Shown: positions 23,818 through 32,184, counted from the first letter of the stretch. The stretch: 38,831 nucleotides of DNA from Lachnospiraceae bacterium (GCA_017544835.1 JAFYDI010000033.1:1-38831), one strand, 5' to 3'. Program-made: numbers and translations. Notes: a model not told the origin generated them from the letters alone.

Positions 23818-24366
23818 TTACCTCGTAAAAGATTTATATGCGTCTTCAAGCTGAAGTCTGGTCTGTGCGCTTGTAAGGTCATAATCGCCCGTAATAGTCA
23901 TGCATGCGGCGCCGTGAATAAGCATCCACATTTTCATGAATATCTGCTCGGGGAATCTAGCGCCTTCATCTCTTGCAGCATTCATTTCTTTTAACACGGC
24001 ACCGGTTCTGCCGTTTAAAATATTATATAAGTTCATTCCGTGGGTGTTCTTGGTCATAAACAAGAAAGAAAACAGCTTAGGTTCTTTCTCGGCAAAAGAA
24101 ATATAAGCCATTCCGAGATTGACAAAAGGAATGTGCGAACCTTTGTCATAATTTACGTAGAATTGATCGAAATATAAAAGAGTGTCCTCGTATACGTCAT
24201 TAAGACAATCTTCCATATTTGCATAGTTTCTGAAAATAGGCTGCGTAGAGCAACCTGCATAAGCCGCAAGTTTTCTTGCGGTTACTTCTGTAACCCCCTG
24301 CTCTCTTGCCATTTCGAAAGCAGATTTTCTGAGTAAATCTTTTGTGATAGTGACAGTTTTAGCCAT
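23818..24366 (-). CDS. TetR-family transcriptional regulator
   Basis: The 182-residue protein has a TetR helix-turn-helix in the first 60 residues (LRKSAFEMAREQGVTEVTARKLAAYAGCSTQPIFRNYANM). An all-helical ligand domain with a YFDQFY ... YISFAEKEPKLFSFLF stretch follows, as in the WHG-type subgroup. It heads a six-gene run with tiny gaps or overlaps through rpsA. Its promoter region contains three GTTATTA half-sites in alternating orientation, overlapping the predicted -10 box and start, which suggests autoregulation. The ligand is unknown. Confidence 0.88.
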   Translation of the reverse strand: MAKTVTITKDLLRKSAFEMAREQGVTEVTARKLAAYAGCSTQPIFRNYANMEDCLNDVYEDTLLYFDQFYVNYDKGSHIPFVNLGMAYISFAEKEPKLFSFLFMTKNTHGMNLYNILNGRTGAVLKEMNAARDEGARFPEQIFMKMWMLIHGAACMTITGDYDLTSAQTRLQLEDAYKSFTR

Positions 24367-24400
24367 AACAATAATCTACCTTTCTCAAAATTACACCGAT

Positions 24401-24429
24401 GTTATTACCCCTAATAACAAGCGTTATTA
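24401..24429. promoter_or_regulatory. Triple half-site repeat at the tetR promoter, probable operator
   Basis: GTTATTA (24401-24407), TAATAAC (24412-24418) and GTTATTA (24423-24429) alternate in orientation with exact four-base spacers, so each half-site starts 11 bases after the last. A minus-strand TATAAT -10 box (24426-24431) overlaps the third copy. The matching -35 (24449-24454, TTGCGG) is weak and lies inside the neighbouring terminator. The placement suits repression of tetR by its own product. Confidence 0.6.
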
Positions 24430-24438
24430 TACACGAAT

Positions 24439-24473
24439 AAAAAAAGAACCGCAAGTATAAACCTGCGGTTCTT
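24439..24473 (-). terminator. Rho-independent terminator of the decarboxylase operon
   Basis: AAGAACCGCA (24444-24453) pairs perfectly with TGCGGTTCTT (24464-24473) around a 10-base loop. The A-run at 24439-24445 is a U-tract on the minus strand. It begins 15 bases past the stop of the last operon gene. Confidence 0.9.
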
Positions 24474-24487
24474 CTGATTTTGTAAAA

Positions 24488-25924
24488 TTAAACGGGGTAA
24501 GCTCCGTTCTTGGTATCTGCGATGGATGCGTCAACCTTGGTCTGCTGAGCTTCACGATATTTGAAGAAGTCTGTAGCAACCTGAGGGAAAAGTGCGTAGG
24601 AAAGTACGTCTTCTTCCTGCTGCTTGTACTGCTTCATCTCTGCTTCGATGGAAGCAAGCTCGGGCTTGTCGTGACCGGTAGCTTCTGCGGAACGAGCGGT
24701 AGAACGAGGCTCGCCGGGAATAACCTTGTCGATAACTTCCTGATTCATAGGCTTAACGGTCTGACCGTAGTTACCGCGAAGGAGATCCTTGAACTCGCCG
24801 GTAGCCATCTTGTATCTTTCACCCATAAGTACGTTGAAGATAGCCTGAGTACCAACGATCTGTGAAGAAGGTGTAACAAGCGGAGGCTCACCGCAGTCCT
24901 TACGAACACGGGGAATCTCTTCAAGAACTTCACGATATCTGTTCTCAGCGTGCTGCTCTTTAAGCTGTGAAACCATGTTAGAAAGCATACCGCCGGGTAC
25001 CTGGTAAAGAAGTGTCTTAATGTTAACGCCAAGAACCTTGGTGCTCATAAGGCCGCTCTTTAAGCACTCTTCTCTGTAAGGAGTGAAGTAATCTGCGATT
25101 TCTGCAAGAAGGCTCTGATCAAAACCGGTATCATAAGGAGTACCCTTGAAGGTCTCAACCATAACTTCTGTAGCGGGCTGTGAAGTACCGAGTGCGAAAG
25201 GTGACATAGCACAGTCGATTACGTCTACGCCTGCCTCTACTGCCTTTAAGTAAGTCATTGAAGCCACACCTGAAGTGTAGTGTGTGTGTAACTGGATAGG
25301 GAGCTTGGTGCTTTCTTTTAAAGTCTTAACAAGTTCAGCTGCCTTGTAAGGAACAAGAAGACCTGCCATATCCTTAATACAAATGGAGTCTGCACCCATT
25401 TCTTCGATCTTTCTGGCCATATCTGCCCAGTAATCAAGAGTGTATGCATCACCGAGTGTGTAAGAAAGAGCGATCTGAGATTCACCGCGACCTTCTCTCT
25501 TCTTAATCTCGTTGGTAGCGTCAACGGCTGCCTTTAAGTTTCTGATATCGTTAAGGCAGTCGAAAATTCTGATAACGTCAATACCGTTAGCGATAGACTT
25601 CTCAACGAAAGCATATACAACGTCGTCAGCGTAAGGACGATATCCTAAAATGTTCTGACCTCTGAAAAGCATCTGGGTCTTGGTGTTCTTAAGACCGTCA
25701 CGAATCTTACGAAGTCTGTCCCAGGGATCTTCCTTGAGGAAACGAAGGGATGCATCGAATGTAGCACCGCCCCAGCACTCTACTGAGTGATAGCCGACTT
25801 TGTCTAATTTATCCAAAATAGGAAGCATAACTTCGGTAGGCATTCTTGTTGCAATCAATGACTGATGTGCATCACGAAGAACGGTTTCGGTTATGCCGAT
25901 AGGTTTCTTAACTGTTTCTGCCAT
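24488..25924 (-). CDS. oadA: Oxaloacetate decarboxylase alpha / pyruvate carboxylase subunit B-type carboxyltransferase
   Basis: The 478-residue protein carries a TIM-barrel carboxyltransferase domain (about 5-290) and the conserved PYC/OADA helical domain (about 300-450), without a fused biotin domain. Active-site marks are TETVLRDAHQSLIATR (Asp18), the biotin-handling Lys184 in ICIKDMAGLL, and metal ligands His213/His215 in LHTHYTSG. It should transfer CO2 from oxaloacetate to the biotin on the separate carrier at 27130-27498, leaving pyruvate. It is the last gene of the operon, 20 bases after the beta subunit gene. A pyruvate carboxylase role is possible but would need a biotin carboxylase, which is absent here. 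Confidence 0.9.
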   Translation of the reverse strand: MAETVKKPIGITETVLRDAHQSLIATRMPTEVMLPILDKLDKVGYHSVECWGGATFDASLRFLKEDPWDRLRKIRDGLKNTKTQMLFRGQNILGYRPYADDVVYAFVEKSIANGIDVIRIFDCLNDIRNLKAAVDATNEIKKREGRGESQIALSYTLGDAYTLDYWADMARKIEEMGADSICIKDMAGLLVPYKAAELVKTLKESTKLPIQLHTHYTSGVASMTYLKAVEAGVDVIDCAMSPFALGTSQPATEVMVETFKGTPYDTGFDQSLLAEIADYFTPYREECLKSGLMSTKVLGVNIKTLLYQVPGGMLSNMVSQLKEQHAENRYREVLEEIPRVRKDCGEPPLVTPSSQIVGTQAIFNVLMGERYKMATGEFKDLLRGNYGQTVKPMNQEVIDKVIPGEPRSTARSAEATGHDKPELASIEAEMKQYKQQEEDVLSYALFPQVATDFFKYREAQQTKVDASIADTKNGAYPV

Positions 25925-25944
25925 TTTCTTTCTCCTTTAATTAT

Positions 25945-27093
25945 TTAGAATACTCCAAAGATCGCCATAAACGTACCGGCTGCAACTGCAGTACCGATAA
26001 CGCCGGCAACGTTGGGTCCCATGGCGTGCATGAGCAGGAAGTTGGTAGGATCTGCCTCGGCGCCGACCTTCTGAGATACGCGGGCTGCCATAGGAACCGC
26101 GGATACACCTGCGGAACCGATAAGAGGGTTAACCTTACCGCCTGTGAAGATGCACATAAGTTTACCGAACAATACACCTGCGGCTGTACCGAATGCAAAT
26201 GCAACAAGACCGAGTGCAACAATCTTTAACGTAGAAATGTTAAGGAAAGCTTCTGCGCTTGTGGTAGCACCTACAGAGGTACCAAGCAAAATAACAACGA
26301 TGTACATAAGTGCGTTGGATGCTGTATCCGTAAGCTGTCTTACTACACCGGACTCCTTAAAGAGGTTACCAAGCATGAGCATACCTACAAGGGGAGCTGT
26401 GGTGGGAAGGATCATACATACAACGATAGTAACAATGATGGGGAAAAGAATCTTTTCAAGCTTTGAAACAGGTCTTAACTGAGCCATCTTGATAGCACGT
26501 TCCTTCTTGGTGGTAAGGAGCTTCATAATCGGAGGCTGAATAATGGGAACGAGTGACATATATGAGTATGCCGCAACCGCAATGGGTCCCAAAAGGTTGG
26601 TCTGTCCGAGTTTACCTGCAAGGAAAATGGAGGTAGGACCGTCAGCACCGCCGATGATTGAAATGGCAGCTGCAGCCTTGTCATTGAAGCCAAGTGCAAT
26701 AGCGCCGAAATATGCTGCGAAAATACCGAACTGAGCTGCTGCACCGAGCAGGAAGCTCTTGGGGTTGGCAATAAGGGGTCCGAAGTCTGTCATGGCGCCT
26801 ACGCCCATGAAGATAAGGGACGGCAAAATTGCCCATTCGTCCAGTACATAGAAGTAATATAATAATCCGCCTGCAGAACCGTCCGCTCCGGGAGGTGCGA
26901 TAATGTCGGGATAAATGTTAACAAGTAACATACCGAACGCTATCGGCAACAAAAGAAGCGGTTCAAATTCCTTAGCGATTGCAAGATAAAGGAAAAAGCA
27001 TGCAACCGCAATCATAAGATAGTTGCCCCAGGTCAGGTTAAAAAATGCTGTCTGATGTACCAGGTTGTCTAATGTATCTGTTATGTAAGACAT
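25945..27093 (-). CDS. oadB: Sodium-translocating decarboxylase beta subunit
   Basis: The 382-residue membrane protein (about nine to eleven helices) decarboxylates carboxybiotin and exports Na+. The signature loop [17 protein letters not shown] holds the conserved Asp of the ion path. The opposing segment [17 protein letters not shown] and the [15 protein letters not shown] end also match OadB/MmdB/GcdB. It lies between the biotin carrier and oadA genes and has a perfect AGGAGG site. One beta subunit appears to serve both carboxyltransferases of the operon. Confidence 0.93.
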   Translation of the reverse strand: MSYITDTLDNLVHQTAFFNLTWGNYLMIAVACFFLYLAIAKEFEPLLLLPIAFGMLLVNIYPDIIAPPGADGSAGGLLYYFYVLDEWAILPSLIFMGVGAMTDFGPLIANPKSFLLGAAAQFGIFAAYFGAIALGFNDKAAAAISIIGGADGPTSIFLAGKLGQTNLLGPIAVAAYSYMSLVPIIQPPIMKLLTTKKERAIKMAQLRPVSKLEKILFPIIVTIVVCMILPTTAPLVGMLMLGNLFKESGVVRQLTDTASNALMYIVVILLGTSVGATTSAEAFLNISTLKIVALGLVAFAFGTAAGVLFGKLMCIFTGGKVNPLIGSAGVSAVPMAARVSQKVGAEADPTNFLLMHAMGPNVAGVIGTAVAAGTFMAIFGVF

Positions 27094-27129
27094 AATATTT
27101 CCTCCTGGATGTAATCAATTTCCTTTAAA

Positions 27130-27498
27130 TTACTTTAAAGTAGCTAAGCATGCACCTGCTTCAACCATGTCACCAACGTTTACGTCGATGCTAGCAACTG
27201 TTCCGTCTGCGGGAGCTACTACGGGAATTTCCATCTTCATTGCTTCAAGAATAACAACAGCGTCGCCCTTCTTAACCTGTGCGCCAACCTGCTTTTCAAT
27301 CTTGAAAATCTTACCTGCTGCACCGGCTTCAACCTTGATGGAGCCTGCGCCTGCTGCGGGAGCTGCAGCCTTGGGAGCTGCGGGAGCTGCCTTGGGTGCT
27401 GCCTTGGGAGCTGCTACGGGTGCTGCACCTGTGCTTGCACCTTCTTCTACAGTAACTTCATATACGTTTCCGTTAACGGTAATTGTATAGTTCTTCAT
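27130..27498 (-). CDS. Biotin carboxyl carrier subunit of the decarboxylase
   Basis: The 122-residue protein has a short N-terminal beta part (MKNYTITVNGNVYEVTVEEG) and an Ala/Pro/Lys linker (about 21-52). A biotinyl domain (53-122) follows, with the biotin-accepting lysine Lys88 in EAMKMEI. It carries CO2 between the carboxyltransferases and the membrane beta subunit, as MmdC or GcdC do. It starts two bases after the gamma-like gene stop with an AGGAGG site. Confidence 0.94.
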   Translation of the reverse strand: MKNYTITVNGNVYEVTVEEGASTGAAPVAAPKAAPKAAPAAPKAAAPAAGAGSIKVEAGAAGKIFKIEKQVGAQVKKGDAVVILEAMKMEIPVVAPADGTVASIDVNVGDMVEAGACLATLK

Positions 27499-27500
27499 TA

Positions 27501-28298
27501 TTAAATCCTCCTGTTTGCTTTCTTAATGCTTCTTACTACGAAGCCGTCTGTGGAGCCTGCGCCCGAACCTTCGTAAGCGCGAATGGCTGCCATAATTACA
27601 GCTACAAGTTCGGTATCATCTGTTAAGTCTTCCTCTACTGCGGGAGCTGCAGGTGCTACCTGTTTAACTTCTTCTTTCTTCACTTCGGGCTTCTTCTTAA
27701 ACAAACCGAAAGAAGCAATAATCAAAGAAATAAGTATAAGTACTATAAATACTGAACCCATACCGAGAAGTGTGTTAAGACCTGCATCGCCCATATGGGA
27801 GCCTGCCTCTTCCATCTTCTGGGAGAAGGTTGTAAATGCTGTTGCATTACCTTCAATGAACTTTGTGAAAATATCGTTCGAATATGTGAACTTAATCTCA
27901 CCGTCACATTCATTACCCTTTACAGGCATGGTAACAACGATTTCTTTGCCTTCAATGGCGGACGTAAGATCGCCTGTTTCAACGATTCCACCCATGTCGG
28001 ATTCCATCTGTCTGTAGGTGGTGATCATTCCTTCAAGTGCGCCGTATTTAGCTTCAATACCTCCGAAAAGAGACTGGAATACAGCTGCAGTTTCATGCTT
28101 CTTGTATTCTTTGGTAAGCTGATTTGCATTTTTTTCATCCATTTGAGAAACATACTGATATACATACTCGGAAATGGATTCACACTGTTCAAGCTTATCT
28201 TTCTCTAAATCTGTATAAGACTTCTCGGCGGAACCGCAAGCCGTAAGACTGAGTACACAGGCAATCACGCAAAATAAAGTAATTAATCTTTTCTTCAT
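27501..28298 (-). CDS. Lipoprotein fused to an OadG-like decarboxylase gamma domain
   Basis: The 265-residue protein begins with a lipoprotein signal (MKKRLITLFCVIACVLSLTACG, cleavage before Cys21, lipobox LTAC). An extracytoplasmic region of about 150 residues follows. One membrane helix (about 165-188, GSVFIVLILISLIIASFGLF) is followed by a cytoplasmic KKKPEVKKEE stretch, a proline/alanine linker, and an end of the type AVIMAAIRAYEGS. The helix plus charged tail is the usual OadG/MmdD layout, where the gamma subunit holds the complex together. Ordinary OadG proteins are about 80-110 residues and lack the lipoprotein part. Position between the MmdA-like and biotin genes supports the gamma role; the function of the outer domain is unknown. 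Confidence 0.82.
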   Translation of the reverse strand: MKKRLITLFCVIACVLSLTACGSAEKSYTDLEKDKLEQCESISEYVYQYVSQMDEKNANQLTKEYKKHETAAVFQSLFGGIEAKYGALEGMITTYRQMESDMGGIVETGDLTSAIEGKEIVVTMPVKGNECDGEIKFTYSNDIFTKFIEGNATAFTTFSQKMEEAGSHMGDAGLNTLLGMGSVFIVLILISLIIASFGLFKKKPEVKKEEVKQVAPAAPAVEEDLTDDTELVAVIMAAIRAYEGSGAGSTDGFVVRSIKKANRRI

Positions 28299-28313
28299 GC
28301 GTTCACCTTTCTA

Positions 28314-29741
28314 TTAAACCGTGCCGTGCTTCTTGGCGGGACGGTCTTCCATTTTTGTGTAAAGCATTTCGAAAGCACCGATAACATACTTACGTGTGTC
28401 AGCGGGCTCTACGATCTGGTCCACATATCCTCTCTTGGCTGCGGATACTACGTTGTTCTGAAGTGCAGCATATTCCTTGGCCTTTTCATCGATAACAGCG
28501 GCATCTGCGCCGTCATACATAATCTTGGCAGCAATCTTGGCATCCATGGTGCCGACTTCGGCGTTGGGCCATGCAATTGTAAGATCGCAGCCGATTGCCT
28601 TAGAGTTCATAACGGTGTAAGCGCTTCCGTAAGCCTTGCCCACGATAACGTTAACCTTCGGAACTGTTGCATTGGCAAAAGCATAAGTAAGTCTTGCAGC
28701 GGCTTTGGCCATCTTCTTCTCAGCTTCAACGGTAGCCTTGAATCCGGTTACGTTGGTGATTGTAAGAACGGGGATGGAGAAAGCATCGCAGAAGTTAACG
28801 AAGTCTGCAGCCTTGTTACATCCGCAGGGACATAATACACCGTCAAACTTCTTAGCAACCTTACCGTCTTCTCCGTAAAGCTCGGTTCTGTTGGCAACAA
28901 CACCGACGGTAGCGCCGTTAAGACGGATAAATCCTGTTACAACGGACTGTGCAAAAGAAGCCTTAACTTCAACAAAGTTGTTGTCATCTGCAATCTGAGA
29001 AACAAGGATTGCGGTATCGCCTGCGCAGCCTTCAAGACCTTCGCATACTCTGTTAAGGTCGTCGGTAACGTCTGCAACCTCTGCTTCGGTTTCATTGTTC
29101 TTGGGAAGCATGGAAACAAGCTCTCTGATCTGAGCAAGAACGAAGTCCTCTTCGCCGATTCCGTCGCATTCACCTGCCTCAGCAACGTACTTAGCTGCTG
29201 CTGTGTCACACTTAGCGGTGTAGTTACCGTCCAAAGCGTTGGGTGCGCTTACGAAAAGCTTAGCGTTCTTCTCTTCCATGTAAGTGAAATCAGCCATTGC
29301 ATTGGCAATTGCAAGACCGCCGCCGCAGTTTCCGAAGATAGCGGAAATCTGAGGAATTACGCCTGAAGCAAGTGCCTGCTTGGCATAGATAGATGCCATA
29401 GCGTCAAGTGCATCGGTAGACTCCTGTAAACGAAGTCCGGCTGAATCGTATAAACCGATGATGGGAGCGCCCATCTTAAGAGCCAAGTCATAAAGATAAG
29501 CGATTTTCTTCGCATGCATTTCGCCTACGGTTCCGTTTAAAACGGAAGCATCCTGGCTGTAAACGTATACGAGATTGCCGTCTACACAACCGTAACCGGT
29601 TATAACACCGTCGGAAGGGGTCTCGGCCTGTTTCAAATCAAAATCGGTACTTCTTGCAGTTACAAGTGCGCCAATTTCAACGAAACTGTTTTCATCCAGG
29701 AGAGAAAGGATTCTCTGACCTGCTTTTGAAGTAGTACTCAT
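28314..29741 (-). CDS. Acyl-CoA carboxyltransferase of the MmdA/AccD type
   Basis: The 475-residue protein consists of two crotonase-fold carboxyltransferase halves. The N-terminal half has VYVYSQDASVLNGTVGEMHAKKI, APIIGLYDSAGLRLQES and the oxyanion-type FGNCGGGLAIANAMADF. The C-terminal half has PVLTITNVTGF and VIVGKAYGSAYTVMNSKAIG. This is the family of methylmalonyl-CoA decarboxylase alpha, glutaconyl-CoA decarboxylase alpha and propionyl/acetyl-CoA carboxylase beta. It is somewhat shorter than the 510-520 residues usual for MmdA. With biotin carrier, gamma-like and beta genes downstream, it most likely decarboxylates an acyl-CoA such as methylmalonyl-CoA to drive Na+ export, but the acyl group cannot be fixed from sequence. 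It is the first gene of the operon, with a GGAGGT site. Confidence 0.88.
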   Translation of the reverse strand: MSTTSKAGQRILSLLDENSFVEIGALVTARSTDFDLKQAETPSDGVITGYGCVDGNLVYVYSQDASVLNGTVGEMHAKKIAYLYDLALKMGAPIIGLYDSAGLRLQESTDALDAMASIYAKQALASGVIPQISAIFGNCGGGLAIANAMADFTYMEEKNAKLFVSAPNALDGNYTAKCDTAAAKYVAEAGECDGIGEEDFVLAQIRELVSMLPKNNETEAEVADVTDDLNRVCEGLEGCAGDTAILVSQIADDNNFVEVKASFAQSVVTGFIRLNGATVGVVANRTELYGEDGKVAKKFDGVLCPCGCNKAADFVNFCDAFSIPVLTITNVTGFKATVEAEKKMAKAAARLTYAFANATVPKVNVIVGKAYGSAYTVMNSKAIGCDLTIAWPNAEVGTMDAKIAAKIMYDGADAAVIDEKAKEYAALQNNVVSAAKRGYVDQIVEPADTRKYVIGAFEMLYTKMEDRPAKKHGTV

Positions 29742-29794
29742 ATGGTTTGACCTCCATTATATTATAAATATCATTTTAAGCACATTCGTAGTGA

Positions 29795-29823
29795 AGTATA
29801 TCACATTGCGCAATTAAAAGCAA
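29795..29823 (-). promoter_or_regulatory. Promoter of the decarboxylase operon with an internal palindrome
   Basis: TTGCTT (-35, 29818-29823), 17-base spacer, TATACT (-10, 29795-29800). A perfect 10-base palindrome ATTGCGCAAT (29805-29814) lies inside the spacer and could be an operator. Predicted leader is about 46 bases. Confidence 0.6.
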
Positions 29824-29905
29824 AGAAAATTTGCACCGAAATTTCCCGTAAATTGCTATGTTTTTCGCACTTTTGAAACTTCTTGTCAAACCGCTTTCTT
29901 TAAGC

Positions 29906-29936
29906 AAAAGAAAAGAAGCCTCAACCGAGACTTCTT
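29906..29936 (-). terminator. Rho-independent terminator after scpB
   Basis: AAGAAGCCTC (29913-29922) pairs with GAGACTTCTT (29927-29936) with one C-A mismatch around a four-base loop. The A-rich stretch at 29906-29914 gives a U-tract on the minus strand, eight bases past the scpB stop. Confidence 0.8.
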
Positions 29937-29944
29937 AACGATAA

Positions 29945-30514
29945 TTACAATTTTAAACTAAGCTGAATCTCCTGCTCCGCTTCCTGCTTAAACTCTTCTA
30001 TCTGAAGGGTGTCGATTTCGGGAAGGTCTTTAAGACTCTTAACGCCGAAGCTTCTTAAGAATTCCTCCGTGGTACCAAATAACAGCGGGCGTCCCGGCGC
30101 ATCCTTACGGCCAAGCTCGCAGATGAGTCCGTATTCCAAAAGCTTGTTAACGGCGAAGTCGCTGCTTACGCCTCTGATACTCTCAATTTCAAGTCTTGTA
30201 ACCGGCTGCTTGTAAGCGATGATGCTTAATGTTTCAAGTACCGACTCAGACAGTTGCATACGCCTCGGGGTCTTGGCTATCTTAACCAGCGCATCATACA
30301 TGCCGGGCTTGGTGGCAAGCTGGTAGGAATCTTCAAGTTCCAAAAGTTCGATTCCCGACTCGGGACTTTCGTACTTTTCTTTAAGCTTCCCCAAAAGTTC
30401 CTTTGTAACTTCGGTAGTCTCTTCTATTACCTCTGCAAGCTTTGAAATTTCCACAGATTCGCCCATTGCAAAAAGAATAGCTTCAAGCGTTGCGATTTTA
30501 TTAGCTGTATCCAA
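29945..30514 (-). CDS. scpB: Segregation and condensation protein ScpB
   Basis: The 189-residue winged-helix protein joins ScpA and SMC in the bacterial condensin that compacts and segregates chromosomes. It shows the ScpB marks LEAILFAMGESVEISKLAEV at the start, the central ALETLSIIAYKQP-like block (VLETLSIIAYKQPVTRLEIE), and IRGVSSDFAVNKLLEYGLI with GRPLLFGTTEEFLRSFG. The initiation codon is TTG (30514) behind AGGAGA. It lies 14 bases downstream of scpA, the usual order. Confidence 0.95.
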   Translation of the reverse strand: MDTANKIATLEAILFAMGESVEISKLAEVIEETTEVTKELLGKLKEKYESPESGIELLELEDSYQLATKPGMYDALVKIAKTPRRMQLSESVLETLSIIAYKQPVTRLEIESIRGVSSDFAVNKLLEYGLICELGRKDAPGRPLLFGTTEEFLRSFGVKSLKDLPEIDTLQIEEFKQEAEQEIQLSLKL

Positions 30515-30528
30515 AATAATCTCCTAAA

Positions 30529-31278
30529 TCAAGCGGCCTTAACTGCCGTAATATAAATATCGTCGAAAAGATTCTCCTGAAGAATCGTAATGACGCCTGT
30601 CTTCATAAGCTCAAGAATTATTAAGAAAGTAACGATAATCTCAGCCTTAGACTTCTGCTTCTCAAGTAAGTCCTTAAAAGAAAACTTCTTGTGAGCCTTA
30701 ACATACTCTTCTATATAAAGAGCCTTGGCATCCATGTCGATTTCTTCCTTCTCAATGTTGCCGTAGTGGGAACGTATGGGGTCAATCTTGTCTTCCTTGC
30801 GCTGCATCATGAAGTTGAATATTTCATGAAGCTTGTTAAGATTCATCTCACCTATAAGCTGCTCGTAATCGATAGGCTCGCGGAAGTTCTTAACATCATC
30901 GGGAAGCGTCTCTTTCTTGCATAAAGAAAAACCGTTCTCAAGCTGCATATCCTTAAGCTCGAAGGACATGTACTTGTACATCTTGTACTCAAGAAGCTTC
31001 TCAACAAGTTCGGCTCTGGGATCCTGCTCTTCGCCTTCTTCATTGACTTCCTTGGGAAGAAGCATCCTGCACTTGATGTCTACAAGCGTCGCTGCCATAA
31101 CAAGGAACTCGCTCATGACATTCATATCCTCAGCCTGCATGGCGCGGATATAATCAAGATACTGATTGGTAATCTCAACTATCGGTATATCGTAAATATC
31201 TACTTTATTCTTCTCAATCAGGTGAAGAAGAAGGTCAAGCGGGCCTTCAAACACCTGGAGTTTAACGGGTATTGCCAT
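30529..31278 (-). CDS. scpA: Segregation and condensation protein ScpA
   Basis: The 249-residue kleisin bridges the SMC heads. The N-terminus has the signature FEGPLDLLLHLIEKNKVDIYDIPI, followed by the helix LVMAATLVDIKCRMLLPKE. The C-terminal winged helix has VTFLIILELMKTGVITILQ and ends DIYITAVKAA. Length is typical. The ATG at 31278 has a GAGGG site. It precedes scpB and follows a phosphoesterase gene by 54 bases. SMC itself is not in the window. Confidence 0.95.
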   Translation of the reverse strand: MAIPVKLQVFEGPLDLLLHLIEKNKVDIYDIPIVEITNQYLDYIRAMQAEDMNVMSEFLVMAATLVDIKCRMLLPKEVNEEGEEQDPRAELVEKLLEYKMYKYMSFELKDMQLENGFSLCKKETLPDDVKNFREPIDYEQLIGEMNLNKLHEIFNFMMQRKEDKIDPIRSHYGNIEKEEIDMDAKALYIEEYVKAHKKFSFKDLLEKQKSKAEIIVTFLIILELMKTGVITILQENLFDDIYITAVKAA

Positions 31279-31332
31279 TATCTTGTGCCCTCATGTAAAT
31301 TCGTCACTAGATATTGTATCTTAATTCTTCCA

Positions 31333-32184
31333 TCATTTCAATGCTTTTTTAAGATGAATAACGATTAATTCTCCGGGGTTTAAGAATCTGAAAGGAATGG
31401 TGTGGCTTCCGATACCGCGACTTAAAATCATCTTAGAGCCATACTCTTCAAACAATCCTCCGTCATAGTGGGGAAAAAGTTTAAGTCTTGGTGATATAAT
31501 TCCTCCCACAAACGGAAGTCTTGCCATCCCGCCGTGATTGTGTCCCGAAAGAACCAGGTCCGGCTTCCATTCGGCATATCCCTTAAAATACTCCGGGTCA
31601 TGAGCCAAAAGAAGGCTGAAACGGCTCTCATCATTTGCGCCGAGCTTGGCTTTGACGTCTTCGCCCTTTAAACTTAACTTAAGCCATCGTTCATAATAGT
31701 CTCTGTCTATTGAAAGAGCATACAAATCTATATCGTCCAAAACTATTTTTTCGTTCTCAAGTATCCTTATTGGTATACGGCTAAGCTTTTCTGCATATTT
31801 TTCATAAGTATCGCCAAACATATCCGTAAACAGTTTTAGCTTTTGCTCATGATTCCCTTCTGAGTAGTAAACGGTATTTTTGGCCGCAAGTTCACTTACA
31901 AAATGTGCCGGTATATCTGTTCCGACGCCGCGGTGGGAAGTCACCATGTCGCCGCCTAAAAGTATCGCCTCCGCAGAAATTGCATCGACTGCCTTAAGAA
32001 GCTTACTGTTTTCCTTGCCGTAAGACTTACAGTGAAGGTCGCTTATATATATGAAATCGTGGTCTCGTGTAAGCTTATCGCTCTCCACCGTATATTCGCG
32101 CACAACAAAACGGTTGGAGTCAATAGCTATAACTCCAACCGCAATAATAACACAAATCGCAATAATCCAAAGAAAAATCTCCAA
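31333..32184 (-). CDS. Membrane-anchored calcineurin-like metallophosphoesterase
   Basis: The 283-residue protein has one N-terminal membrane helix (about 1-23), then a metallophosphoesterase domain. All usual metal-binding blocks are seen: YISDLHCKSYG, LGGDMVTSH, SEGNHEQK, LLAHDPEYF and LSGHNHGGMARLP. It resembles the YkuE/YaeI group, which act on phospholipid-type or undefined phosphoesters near the membrane. The start is TTG 32184 behind GGGAGAGA. It follows the CmpB-like membrane protein gene by 17 bases and probably belongs to the rpsU-headed run. Confidence 0.9.
   Translation of the reverse strand: MEIFLWIIAICVIIAVGVIAIDSNRFVVREYTVESDKLTRDHDFIYISDLHCKSYGKENSKLLKAVDAISAEAILLGGDMVTSHRGVGTDIPAHFVSELAAKNTVYYSEGNHEQKLKLFTDMFGDTYEKYAEKLSRIPIRILENEKIVLDDIDLYALSIDRDYYERWLKLSLKGEDVKAKLGANDESRFSLLLAHDPEYFKGYAEWKPDLVLSGHNHGGMARLPFVGGIISPRLKLFPHYDGGLFEEYGSKMILSRGIGSHTIPFRFLNPGELIVIHLKKALK

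Noticed and set aside
24488-25924. Reading as the carboxyltransferase half of a full pyruvate carboxylase
   Set aside because: No biotin carboxylase gene is present, and the membrane beta subunit next to it favours a decarboxylase.
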